Positions 22,860 to 34,465 of a stretch of 64,000 nt of DNA are shown here, piece after piece. The stretch's first letter is position 1. Each line of letters opens with the position of its first letter. The position numbers and the translations under genes were made by a program. The notes under the pieces are model-generated. The model did not search any database, was not told the DNA's origin, and saw only the letters and a program-made list of their open reading frames with translations. Location: contig MNCI01000967.1 in NCBI GenBank assembly GCA_015680685.1, positions 356,458 through 420,457 of the forward strand, given 5' to 3'. This DNA is from Gnetum montanum (lineage: Eukaryota; Streptophyta; Gnetopsida; Gnetales; Gnetaceae).

Positions 22860-25800
22860 AAAAATTAACCACAAATCAAAATTTGATGGATCTAGGATAG
22901 TTTAAAATTTTAAACAAATAACTACAAACCCACAACTAGAAAGCATAAAAATTTCTAGCCGTTTTTGCAAGAAAAATTCTTAAAATGGCATGAAAAATTG
23001 AAAAATAACATTGAATCACACCTACACTAGCTAATGAAAAAATTCACCTAGAATTCACTGTAAACCCAAATTCCATGATTTCATAGCCATTTGAAACCTT
23101 AAACAATACAATAAAATTTCCTAACTTTAAAAATGCCAAATTGTTAGCCGTTTTTACACAAAAATTTAGAAAATTACCATGAAAAATAACAAAAAACTGA
23201 AAAACTGGTTGATGGAAAAATTCATAGAGAATTAACCATGAGTTTGAATCTAGTGGTTCAACCACCATTTCAACTATTTAATAACATATTATGATCCTAT
23301 AGCAAGAAAAATTAAAAATTTATAGTTGTTTTCACAAGAAAAAATATAGAAGTGATGTTGCTTTTTGGTAGAAAATAAGAAAAATGCATGAAATTGACTA
23401 AAATATAATTTTTTAACTTTGCACAAACCAAGCCTAACATGAAAGAAACATTGTAAACCCAAGAATCCCACCTAAAACTAGCTTATGGTTATTTTAAAAT
23501 TTCATTTTAAACAACACATGAACCTAGATATGAAAAAATGCCTAGGTTCTAACCAAAAAAGATCACAAAACACACATAAAAACGGCTAAGGATTATGCAC
23601 TTGGGGCTCATGACTATTGATCCTTCTTCTATGAGAGGTCATGGTAGATGTGAGAGCCCCTTATCTATAGCATTAGCATCCTCTAGGATAGGATTCTTAC
23701 TAATGGTGGCCTTCCTCTTTGTCATGGTTATCAATAGCATAGGAAACCTTCAAAAATCTTCAAAGTCTTGGCAATAACACTATCTTTCATTGTATTTTTG
23801 CCAAAAAAAACTAGATATTGGTGGGGTTTATGCCTAAAAGTTTTTCCAAAAGATCTGAACCAATGCATTGCAAGTAATGAAATGGGTTGTGCAAGTGATT
23901 TTTTGCAAAAATAACAAGTAAAAGTCAATCTTCATCCTAGGAATTCCATTCTAAAGCCCCCTTTCCAAATTCATGAGTTAAAATCATGGTACACTAATAG
24001 TTCAAAGGGGGGAAATTTTCTTACAATTCTAGGATGGTGGAAGTTTCAAAATCAAAAAGAATTTGAATTTGAGTGGGCTACACTAAGCGCCTCCAAAGTA
24101 ATGGGGTTTAAGGCCTAAAACCCCTCTATGCTGGAGTTTAACCCCCATGAAGCCTAGAAAAATACTTTATAACTTGAAATCTCCATCACCCACACTGGCT
24201 AGCATAGATCATGCATGCGTTTAAGCATCCCATGCCCAAAAAACGAAAACCCAAGAAACCCATGCCAAATTTAGTAGCTGGATGTCAATACTAACAAATA
24301 CCAAACCTCAAGAGAGGTAAAACCCTTCATGACACCTTTCACTTTGGGTAACAATGTTGATCAAGGGTCCATCCATGCTAGCCAGTGTTGCTTAATGGGG
24401 GATGACATCCAAAAGCATAAACCAAACCACAATTTCACATCAGAATGGCCTAACCAAGCCCAAAACCTCTATAGAATCCTTTGGTAGCCTTGAAACCTAA
24501 TCAAACCTAACAAAAAGTTCCAAGATCATGGATTTTACTGGAGCCACATAAGGGGGCACCCCATCCACATTGGTCTAACATGGCTCTAGTGTGGTTGGGT
24601 GTGTTGTGATCATAAAATACCCAAAGTAACCTCCCAATCAATACATCATGACCTTAACACCTCTCTAAAGTCCTCAGTATCCAAATATTAAAAAAAATAG
24701 GTAAAATTTCATGCCAACCCCTATTCCCATGCTAAGGAACCCCTCACCCATGTTGGCTAGCATGGACCTAGTGTGGGTACCTTGGGGATGAACTATAGAA
24801 ATCCATTAATACACTAAAATAATCTAAAAATTTACCACTATGACCTTAAAACCTTCCTAGAGTATCCAGCCATTGCAAATTCAGTAAAAATTAGTCAAAC
24901 TTAACCAAATACTACTTATCCATACTAAGGAAGGCTTTACCCATGCTAAATAGCATGTGTACCATGAAGAGAACTCATGGAGAGCTCATAAGCACACCAA
25001 ATTGACTCCAAGTTTCATTATGTTGACCCTAGAACCTTACTAAAGCCTCTAAAGAAAATTGTGCCCTAGAAAATCTATCATCCCCCTCCATCCATGCTAG
25101 GGCCATGTTGGCTAGTGTGGCCCAAGGGGTAATGACCATAAAAATGTCAAAAAGCCTTCAAAGTTATCAATTTTGAAGCCAAATCCTAGCTATTAACATC
25201 AAAAATCCCAAGACCTGAAATACTTAGTCAATTTGGTGCTAGAAACACTAAAAGTTAGTACTCTAATGTAGCCATGTTGGGGAAGGCTAGAGCCATGCTG
25301 GCTAATGTGGCTCCAACATGGTTAATGTTTTTTCACTTGTTTTGGTAGTACTTCAACACATCAAAAAGCCTAAAACTTATTCCAGTAAAGCCTAGGAACC
25401 AATGACCTTAAACTAACAATAATTTAGCCTTATTTTAACAATAAAAGATCATTATACTCCCTCACCCACACTAGAGTAATGCTATCCATTGTGGCTAAGG
25501 AGTATAATCATACCAAAGATCAAATAACCATGAAACATAGGAAGTTGCAAGTCTAAACCTCAAACATGACTATGAGAAATCTTAGAGACTCGAAAACTTA
25601 GTTAACATGCCTTAGAAACCAATCAGGAACTAAAAATAAAATGTATTCATATTGAGGGGCACTAAAGCCATACTGGCTAGCATGGCCATAGTGTGGGTAA
25701 GGTCCCCAACAAGGTTTTACCAACATAACATCCATTAAATGGTCTCAAAAGTTGACTATGGGAGCATACAATCATAAAAACATAAATTAAGCTATAACTT

Positions 25801-26320
25801 GATCTTGTTTTAATCCTACAATCACCAAGGTTTGGCTATCCATGCTAAACAACCACCCCACCAACACGCCCCCCCACAATCCATGTTGGCCAGCATGACT
25901 TTATGGGGCAAGACCTCAAAACTCACTTTTATTGCAAATTTTGACCTCCAAAATGATTAACTTTGACCATGGCAACCCTACATTACACTGAGAAGATCAT
26001 AGAACACTAATTTTAGTTTTTGGATGCCATAAATTTAGTTTTCCTTTACATCCACATTGGGGCAACTCTAGCCAACATTGGTCCAATGTGGATGGTAGTT
26101 TTGGGTTTCATTTGTGACTTCCATAAAGTTAAATCAATGCTAGAATCAACAAATGTTCTCCCCCAACCCACTATGTTAACCATACAGGCTCTCAAGAGTC
26201 CAAAACTAACCAAAATCAACCTCAAAAATAACATGTTCATCCTATCCACACTGGGGGTAACCCCACCCATGCTGGCTAACATAGCTCCACTATGGATCTA
26301 GCATGGGTGTATAGAAAAAT
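22860..26320 (+). repeat. degenerate array of about 185-190 bp units in element A
   Basis: From about 24195 a palindromic motif like CATGCTGGCTAGCATGG recurs near 24195, 24375, 24570, 24757, 24940, 25100, 25300, 25480, 25670, 25880, 26070 and 26270, a mean step of about 189 bp. An earlier, more diverged part has an agccgttttt block near 22958, 23143 and 23322 (steps of about 185 and 179). It contains no gene; the short open frames here are by-products of the repeats. The inverted array in C (36560-39300) is homologous. Confidence 0.8.
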
Positions 26321-26930
26321 CTGATTTTTGCCTAAAATAGCCTTCATAGGTGCCCAAACTCACCTGTCGAAATTATAACCCCTTACCATGGCCCTCTAAA
26401 GCCTAAAACTGGAAAAATCAAGCCCTTTTTAACTAGTTTTTGTCTTCTTTTATCATACATTTTTCACCTTGGCTAGTTTGACCTTGTTTCATGGTGTTTC
26501 GACTTGTTTTAAGCTTGTTATGCATTGTTAACGTTATTATCATCAGTTGACCTCATGTAGCTTCTACATAACTCTAGTGTCATCATATCTATCATATTCT
26601 CTTTATTGTAGCCTCTTTTGATCTTTTTTAAGCCTTTGATTAGTGTCAGGTGATGGGGTTTGACCATCCTTGATCATCTTTTGACACCATGTAACAATGA
26701 CCAACTAAGGCCTAAAATTGGAAAAATGTAATCATAGTTGATCATGTGTGACCTTGTATTACCTCAAAATCATACCTTATACCTTTTTTTATCCTATTGG
26801 ATACTGTCCTATTTATGAACTATTACCATGGTATTTTGCATCATTGTTAATATTAGTTTATTGGTTTTTATCGATTTTTATCATTTTGTTACCCAAGTAC
26901 CACTTAATATGCTTATGGTTGATATGCAAG
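26321..26930 (+). other. end of the intron-like region before RT in A
   Basis: Non-coding. It contains copies of the 30-bp unit (reverse orientation) at 26385-26415 and 26705-26725. It aligns with C read on the minus strand (36420 down to 36240) and ends with the acceptor-like GATATGCAAG at 26921-26930. Confidence 0.5.
26929..26930 (+). promoter_or_regulatory. probable splice acceptor before A's RT exon
   Basis: TATGCAAG is followed by sequence that aligns base by base with D after its acceptor GTGGCAG (56311-56312). Ogre elements are known to splice out an intron between protease and RT. Confidence 0.5.
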
Positions 26931-28060
26931 ATTGGAATATGGATACCTGGAAATAGATTAGTTTACCTTTGAGCCTAGGTGGGCCTCACAATGATGTTGA
27001 ACAATGTATTGATCCTAATTGCTTAGATCTTAAGCCTAAGAATCTCGTTGACTACATGGCTTCTATAGAGAAAATTCAAGAATGTCCTAAAAACCTAGTC
27101 AAAATCCTTGACCTTGAAGCTGGTGTCATTACTAAAGAATCTCTAGTTGAGTTTCTTATTACAACACATAATGGTGAGGAGAAAACACTGAAACTAAGTT
27201 TCTTGTTGGAATTCAAACAGGCTTAAGACATTACCAAGGTCATATAAGATAATATTAAGGTCTTTTCTTGATCATACAATGATATGCCATGTTTGGACCC
27301 ATGCCTAGTATAACATAACATCATACTTGATCCTAGCACTAAACCAGTCAAGTAAATAGTTTGTAAGATTAGACCTAATTTTTCCATATACGAACATGAT
27401 GAAATCACAAAACTATCCCAAGTTGGTTTAATTAGAGCTATTGATTACATAGATTGGGTATCCAACATAGTGGCAGTTCCTAAGAAAAATGGGAGTATAC
27501 ACATTTGCATCGATTTTTGAGACCTAAAGAAGGTAACTATCAAAGGTGATTTCCCTTTGCCTAGTATTGATCAACTTATGGATAGTATAGCTAGGCATGC
27601 CTTATTATCCTTTATGGATGGATTCTTGGAATACAACTAGAATAGGATTAACTTAAAACATCAATGTAGTATAACAATGACGCCTTGGGGGTGCCATTTG
27701 TTACACTATGATGCCCTTTGGCCTAAAGAACATAGGAGCAACCTACCAAAGAGCTATGACTTATATTTTTAGTGACTATATGCTAGGTTTGATCAATGAT
27801 TATGTAGATGATATAGCTTTTAAGTCCAAAGTGGTCAACAACCATGTGCATGACCTTGATCTTGTGCTTAAATGATGTCTCAAGTATGAGCTTAGGCTTA
27901 ATCCCAAGAAGTGTGTCTTTGGCATTAAAATCAATAAGATAATTGTCTTTGTATTATCTAAAGCAAGGATAGGTTTTGATCTTGATAAGGTTAAAGACAT
28001 ATCCAACTTGGTAGTACTAACTAACCTTGAGGAGCTTTAGGGACTACAATGTAAATTACA
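26931..28060 (+). pseudogene. reverse transcriptase of element A
   Basis: This is the RT part of a Ty3/gypsy Pol. A pre-RT segment, GPHNDVEQ to KILDLEAGVITKES (26980-27145), matches D at 56270-56090. In the RT core I read YDMPCLDP, VGLIRAIDYIDWVSNIVAVP, HICIDFxDLKKVT and FPLPSIDQLMD in order. The catalytic NDYVDDIAFKSK is at about 27797-27832, and LRLNPKKCVFGIK follows (about 27892-27930). A frame change lies near 27690, and several stops (TGA at about 27519, TAG in TGG positions) show that it is dead. D carries the same domains on the minus strand. Confidence 0.85.
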
Positions 28061-29250
28061 ATTTATTTGTATGTTCATTACTAGGCTCACAAATACGCTA
28101 CAACTCATGCAACACTTGCTTAACAAAGGAGTTCACTATTAGTGGGTGGCTCTATGCCAAGAAGCCTTTGAAAGCCTTAAGCAAGAGTTGGCATAACTAT
28201 TAATGGTCTATTTGCCATAAAAGGATAAGTCCTCTTATATCTACCTTGCTATCTCTAATTCATTCATTGCCTCTCTACTCTATCAGAAACAAGATGATGG
28301 AGTAGAGCTACCTGTATACTACTTAAGCCCTACATTAATTACATATGAGACCCAATACACCAAAGTGGAGAAGTATTGTCTAACACTAGTCTTCCAATTA
28401 AAGAAGTGGAGACACTACCTATTTAGAATCCAAGTTAACCTCATTTGCAAAGATAACGTACTTAGATCCATAATAATCAATATCTATGAGAGTATCTGGA
28501 TAGCCTATTGGAAAGCTATAACAATGGAATTTGACCTTCATTACATCTCCCAAGCCTCAATGGAAGATCAAGCTATAGCTGCACAACTCACTACTTCCTT
28601 TATTGATGACTATGCAACCATTGACACTGAATTCCCTAACAACTATGTCAACATCATTAGCCACATACTTAAGAGTTATGAGGCCATCATGAACTTTGAC
28701 AGAGCTTCAATTACCCATGGGGCCAATGCTGCTACCATTTGAACATTCCCATCTCGTGAAATCCAATCCCTCACTTACCATTTCAAGTTTTCATGTACCA
28801 AAAATGTAGAAAAGGATGTGAGTAATTGATTAGGAAAATGATGATAGCTCATGATCAGGGAATACAATGCTTAATGATCAAAGGTGATTCACAAATTGTG
28901 TTCATATAAGTAATAGAAGTTTATGCATGTAAGAAAAAACATTTGCAATCTTATTATGAACTAGGAAAGAAACTAATGCAATAATTTATAGACATTGATA
29001 TTCAACATGTACCCCAAAATGAAAACACCATAGCCAATGCCATTGTAATGCTAGCCCTCAATGTGACATCAAATTTTTTTAGCAAGTTACCTTCCTTATT
29101 TGTGAACTATGATATTTTCATCATGCAAGACATTGAAGATGACTCCATAGCTATGGTTTATATTGCTACTGCAAAGGAATGGTATGATGATATTAAGTTT
29201 TACCTTATGTATGGTTAACCTTTACAAGGCCTGACTACTGCTCAAAAGGA
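28061..29250 (+). pseudogene. RNase H and second (archaeal-type) RNase H of element A
   Basis: The first RNase H (about 28240-28560) shows LAISNSFIASLLYQKQ, VYYLSPTLITYETQYTKVEK and QLKKWRHYLFRIQVNLICKD, the Ty3/gypsy RNase H pattern. A linker with FPNNYVNIIS is followed by MNFDRASITHGANAATI (about 28688-28740) and FIDIDIQHVPQNENTIANAI (about 28987-29045). This is an additional RNase H of the kind that defines the Tat/Ogre/Retand group. D has the better-preserved HFDGASTMQGGSAATI and NVAKYEGLI. In A the FDGAS glycine is Arg, and stops occur. Confidence 0.8.
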
Positions 29251-30417
29251 TGTTGTATGAAAAAGATCAAAACCATATCTCATAGTAGATAATAACATAT
29301 TATGTCAATGATCCTATTATGGTGTATTGTTAGTATGCTTAGGTAAATCTAAAGCTTTCACAATCCTAGAGTAAGTTCATGAGGGTGTATGTGGGGGACA
29401 TATAAGACCTAGAGCCATGATGGAAAAGATTAAATAGTTAGGCTATTATTGATCCTACATGAAAAGTGACTACTTGTAGAAGGTTAAAACTTGTGACACT
29501 TGTCAATGGCATAGCAACCTTGTACATGTATCACCAATTGAGTTACATAACACTCAAATAACTTAGCTATTTCAATGGTGGGGGTTGGATATCATTAGAC
29601 CCACAACACCTAAGTCTTCCATAGAGCATAGCTTTATCATTACTACAATTGAATACTTCACAAAGTGGGTTGAAGCTATTTATCTAAGGAAAAAACATTT
29701 CAAAAGTTTATAGATTCATACTGGATAACATATTAGCCCATTTCGGTATACCTATGATCATTGTCATAGATAATGTATCATAATTTAGTAGCCAAGAAAT
29801 GAAAAAATTTTGTCACCACCTAAGCATTAAGCATTCCTTCTCATCACCATATTACCCTCAAGACAATGGGAAGCTGATGTAAGAAATAAGGATATCATAG
29901 AATTTCTCAAGAAGATGCTAAATAATAATAAACACAAGTGATATGAGTAGCTTATCCATGTACTTTGGGCCTATCGAACCACATTTTGAACCATAACTAG
30001 TGTGATCCCATATAGCCTTGTTTATGATTCTAATGTTATTTTACCTCTTGAATTACAAGTTTCATCACTTCAAGTAGCCCTATAAAATTTCATCAAAGAT
30101 GAATACAACAAGGAGTTATGCACCATGGATCGAGACTTAGTGGAAGAGCAATGAATGTGAATGCTTGCTCACATCAAGTAGTACTAGGAGAGGAAAAATA
30201 GGAGCATCACCATGACATAAATAAGTACAAGATTGAGGAAGGAGGCCTAGTTCTCAAAGCTATTTGTGATCATGAAGACAAATTCTCAACCAACTAGGAA
30301 GGGCCCTTCTTGGTCACTAAGGCCTACGACAACAAAGTGTTCAATATAGTAGACATGGATGGGAATGAGTTGGCCAATCCTATCAATCATTCCTACCTAA
30401 AGCCCTATCACATGTAG
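29251..30417 (+). pseudogene. integrase of element A
   Basis: The zinc-binding N-terminus reads VHEGVCGGHIRPRAMMEKIK and CDTCQWHSNLVHVSPIELH (29367-29545). The catalytic core begins WWGLDIIRP (about 29580-29606) with the first Asp, then FTKWVEAIYL, then VIDNVS (about 29764) with the second Asp. The third acidic site is lost in NGKLM before a stop (29868). The C-terminal part has HVLWAYRTTF (about 29957) and ends PINHSYLKPYHM-stop near 30417. Two frame changes and numerous stops show that it is inactive. Confidence 0.85.
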
Positions 30418-30461
30418 ATTGTAAGAACCAAAAGTTGGTATCAATTATCTTTGCAATCAAT
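30418..30461 (+). other. start of A's 3' UTR, up to the insertion of G
   Basis: Short non-coding stretch between the integrase stop and the copia insertion. It continues at 46758. Confidence 0.5.
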
Positions 30462-31702
30462 TATTTACCTTTTGGTATGTCAAAACTTTAAGAAAAATGG
30501 AAAACAAGGATGTTTTTGTGGTTGCTATGTTTATAGGACAAGAAATTAAATTGAGACATCTACAACATTTCAAGAAAGTATGCAGGAGTTCAAAGAGCAT
30601 GGACAAGGAGTGAAGACTTCAAATCTCATCTCTGATGATCAAAGGAAAGCCTTAAGTGTAGAAGAATTTATGGTAGAAATACATCTCCAAGAAACAATAG
30701 ACATCTCCCATCAAATGAAGACGTCTCTTAGCAACAGTAGACATATTAGCTAAAGAGAAGGAGAATTAGTGAAGATGTCTTGCAAAAATAGCAAACATCT
30801 ACTATTAAGCAAAGACATCTAAAAGAAATAGTGGATGTCTTGGCCTAGTTGAAGGTTGCTTAGAAGAAGATGTCTCCAAACAATAGTAGACATATTTCTA
30901 GTAAGAAAGACATCTTCATGAAGGCATCTTCATAAAGACATCTTTCTTGTAGAAAATACATCTTTCCCAAATGAAGGTTTGATGTAGAAAGACATCTTAG
31001 TCTCAAAGATGTCTCTAGCAACCATTAGATAGCCATTACATAAATTCCAAGGTGACTTTGGAAACATATTAGCTATAAGAAGACTTCATTCCATTGGAAA
31101 ATGTGCAAGCATTGTGTAGTATCAATTGTCATTATCAAGAAATCATTGTATACATCATTCTATTGTTATTGTTCTTCATTATACCATCTTTTATCTATTG
31201 TAAGTGGCCAATACAAGCTATAACTCAAAGTACAAGGATTATAAAATTTAGTTACATTCTTTCCTTATGATTGTTATTCTCTTTTGTTTCCCTATGAGGT
31301 TGATGTGATTTTTTGAAAAGGCATCTTACCTAAGCTTGTTGGGATCCTACGAGATTGAGTGTTTGTGTAGTACCTCAACACTCTATAGTGGATCTCAAGT
31401 TATAAAGGATGTGGGATTTTGGAAATCACATTCTAAACTTGTTAGGACCTTATGGGTTGAGTGGATTTATTGCATTGAATCACTCTTGAGTGAAGCTTAG
31501 AGCTTGTACAAGGTGTGGTACCCTTCAAATCACATTTTTAGAGAAAAAATGTCTAGAGGTATGCTAGCAAACTACCCTATGAGTCTGCACTACCCAAGTT
31601 AGAGAATCATGTTAAAATTTGATATGTGCTTTGGCTAATTAATTTATGTTCTAGAAAACTTATTCACACCCCCACCTCCCTTTCTAAGTTTAATGATCCT
31701 CA
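30462..31702 (+). repeat. 5' LTR of element G
   Basis: It starts TATTTACC (TG decayed to TA) and ends GATCCTCA. It is similar along its length to 45519-46757. It contains a cluster of AGACATCT/AGATGTCT words at 30675-31015. Confidence 0.85.
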
Positions 31703-31704
31703 AT

Positions 31705-31720
31705 TGGTATCAAAGCTAGG
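31705..31720 (+). promoter_or_regulatory. primer binding site of G (initiator tRNA-Met type)
   Basis: TGGTATCAAAGCTAGG starts two bases after the LTR and is near the plant copia consensus TGGTATCAGAGC. Confidence 0.8.
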
Positions 31721-31754
31721 TACTCTTCTTTGTCATCAACTTTATGAGTGAACA

Positions 31755-32909
31755 ATGGAAGGGATATCTTATACAAAGCCATTCATGTTTAATGGATTAA
31801 ACTTCATCTATTGGAAAGCTAGGATGTAAGGGTTCTTTGAATCTATGGAGTTCAAAGTTTGGGAGTCCATCCTTGGAGGCTACATTCCACTTGCTAACAT
31901 CTCCACCAAAACCATCAAGCCCTACAAAAAATGGACATAATAGAAGAAAGATAAGTTTATGTTTGACTTAAAGGTCAAACATTGTTTATATTGTGCTTTG
32001 AATAAATATGAGTTTAATAGAGTAGCTAAGTGTAAAATGGCTAAAGAAATTTGGCAAACATCAGAGGCTTCTTATGATGGAACCTTTATAGTTAAACAAT
32101 CAAATTTGTTGGTTTTACAAAGTGAATATGATAAGCTTAAAATGAGAAAAGATGATAAAATAAAAGATTACGTTTCTAGAGAAAATGATCTTGTTGTGGC
32201 TATTAGAGGTACTGGAAAAGATCTACCAAGGAGTGATGTGATCATTAAAATGATGAAAACACTTTAGTTAGAGTTTAGACCAAAGGTCACAACCATGGAG
32301 GAAACTAGAGATTTTTCAGCTCTAAAATTTGAAGAGCTTTAAGGTGCTCTCATTACTTATGAAATGAATCTCATAAGTGAAGGATCTATCTAAGAAAAAC
32401 CCATCGCTCTAAAGACTACCTCCAAGGAGAAGGAGCTCAATGAACATGATGAGGATGGCAAAGATGAGATTGCCTTTCTCTCAAGCAAGCTACAAGGATT
32501 GATAGTAAGAAGAATCAAGGGGTCAAATCAGTAAAGATCCAATTTATTCAAAGGTAAAGAAAGAGGTAAAAAAATTTTAAATTCGAACCTTGATTTCTCT
32601 TTTATAGAATGTTGGATTTGTGGAGAAAGAGGCCATATGGCCTCCAAATATCCTAGTAATGTTAGGGTGTAGCAAACGAATAGATCCAATGATGAGGAAT
32701 TGAGAAAGACCAACTTATACACAAGTTGGGATGATGATGAACAAAGTGAAGAGGAAGTAGATGAATCTCCAAAGATTCCCAACTCATATGCATGGCTCTA
32801 ACAGAGGAAGATTCACCCTAAGCTACTAATGATCTACAAGGTAAAAGTGATGAAGGGTATAGAGAATTATGAAAAGACATTTTCATCCTTCATTACATAA
32901 TTAGAAAGG
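31755..32909 (+). pseudogene. copia gag of element G, N-terminal part
   Basis: This is Gag of Ty1/copia type. It opens with ATG at 31755 and MEGISYTKPFMFNGLNFIYW (the usual F-x-G-x-N-Y-x-W entry of the UBN2-like capsid). AKEIWQTSEASYDGT, LLVLQSEYDKLKMRKDDKI and a long intact frame at 31959-32264 follow. A zinc knuckle CWICGERGHMASKYP (about 32611-32655) has its last Cys changed to Tyr. The acidic segment SWDDDEQSEEE follows. C is inserted at 32910 and the gag resumes at 43112. Several TAG/TAA codons interrupt it. Confidence 0.85.
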
Positions 32910-34452
32910 TGTTGCAACCAAGAAATTCAATCACTAGAAAATTAAAAGCTCTAGCACAACAACCTCAACCTAGAATCCCCAAGGCCTCCAAAAAATGGAA
33001 TTTAGGATACCTTTGACAATTTGGTAGATCACCCAGGGACTTATGGAATACAAAAATGAAAAATGGAAAAATTAGAATGTAGATATAAAAACTAGAAAGC
33101 ACTTAAAAATTGCACACACAAATAAAATCTTAAAAATTTATTAAAAACTAAAGAATGAGTTCAAGAGATGTGTACAAGGAGTACCCATGGAAGAGCAAAG
33201 GAGCTTTACTTGGATGGGGGTTCAAAGTTTGTTGAAGCCAATATAGTCCACTTCACAAGCCAAATGCTCAACCACTCCTGATGCTATTAAACCTACTCTA
33301 TTTCTACTCCAAATCTACAACATTTTCTACTATTTGGGGGTGGGAAAAGTGAAGGATTTGGGCTACGAAAGTGCTCTATGCTAGGAGTTGGGGGATCCAA
33401 TGAGTGCAGCCTAGATGCTCAAAGTTCACAATTCCCAAGGGGAGTAACAAGGGTTGCAAGGCCATAAGGTTTTCATGTTTTTGTTCAAGAGACTACAAGT
33501 GTATGAGATTGCAAGAGCTCTTAAGTGCTTGAAAATGCCCAACTGTGGATTTACCTAAAGTGTGGATGCAAAAAGTGTGTAACTTGAAAATGGTATTGGG
33601 GTTTAGATTTTATAGGTTTTGGGTCATGGAATGGGCTGTAAATTGGTTGCAATTTGACTATAATTTGGCTAAAAATTAATGAAAATATTAATTACATTTT
33701 AAGTGGGGTAGGTCCCAAAATTTGGGGCGTTACCATATATAGTAAGTGTCATACCTAGATGGCCATTCTATTTACTAAAGATAGTAATGTGGGGATGGCA
33801 TCCATGCTAAGAGGATGACTTCTATGCTGGGAGAAAATCTTCCTTGCTAGAGGGAATGTGTAGAAATATTGGCCATGCTAGATCTACATTGGGGACATGA
33901 AGTATTCACATTGAAAGTTGGTCTCCTTGCTAGGGGGGATGTGAGTTGTACCCCCATGCATCCTAGTTCAAGGTAGGTGAGATCCACCCACATGCGTTCT
34001 CATTGGAGGTAAGAGAGATCCATTCCCATGCATCCTTTCTAGAGGAAGGTGAGATCCAGTCCCATGCATCCTAGCTAGAGGTAGGTGAGATGTACCTCCA
34101 TGCATTCTAATTGGAGGTAGGTTTCTTTAGCCTAGAAAATGTCATACCCCCATACAACCCATCAAAATGCTAATTTTGGCATCCCAAAAGGCATTTTAAC
34201 ATCTCCCCTCCTCCTCCCCCTTCCATCCCCCCACCCCCACCTCCACCATATACATATAGATGATACATGAATTTTTCCACTTAGGAGATGAGGCTTTGAC
34301 TACTTATGAGGCATTTTTTAGTCCCAAAATTATGAGATATGTGAGATTACTCCTCATGGATTACAACCTTCATGTTTACAATGAATTTTTACCTCTAGTT
34401 TCATGGGGTGGAGAAAAAATGGTTACAACATGAAAATTTTGATGGTGTTTCA
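32910..34452 (-). repeat. 3' LTR of element C
   Basis: 1,543 bp. On the minus strand it starts TGAAACACC at 34452 and ends GGTTGCAACA at 32910. TATA is at 33608-33614. It contains five 36-bp repeats and is similar throughout to 41583-43111. Confidence 0.85.
33955..34134 (-). repeat. 36-bp tandem repeat, five copies, in C's 3' LTR
   Basis: The word catgca (catgcg once) recurs at 33955, 33991, 34027, 34063 and 34099, exactly 36 bp apart, within units like cccatgcatcctagctagag plus gtaggtgagatcca. The 5' LTR has the same five copies. Confidence 0.9.
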
Positions 34453-34465
34453 ATGACCCCTCTTT
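34453..34465 (-). promoter_or_regulatory. polypurine tract of element C
   Basis: The minus strand reads AAAGAGGGGTCAT immediately before the LTR start. A (47755) and D (51108) have matching tracts, which sets the orientation of all three. Confidence 0.75.

Noticed and set aside
26020-26301. Overlapping sense and antisense open frames
   Set aside because: Both are translations of the 190-bp palindromic array and carry no domain.
33955-34134. Possible CRISPR-like array
   Set aside because: Units are directly contiguous without unique spacers, inside a plant LTR and duplicated in the other LTR.
32910-34452. Plus-strand LTR followed by a primer site at 34475
   Set aside because: The sequence after it is a polypurine tract when read on the minus strand, and gag and the true primer site (41562) lie on the minus strand.
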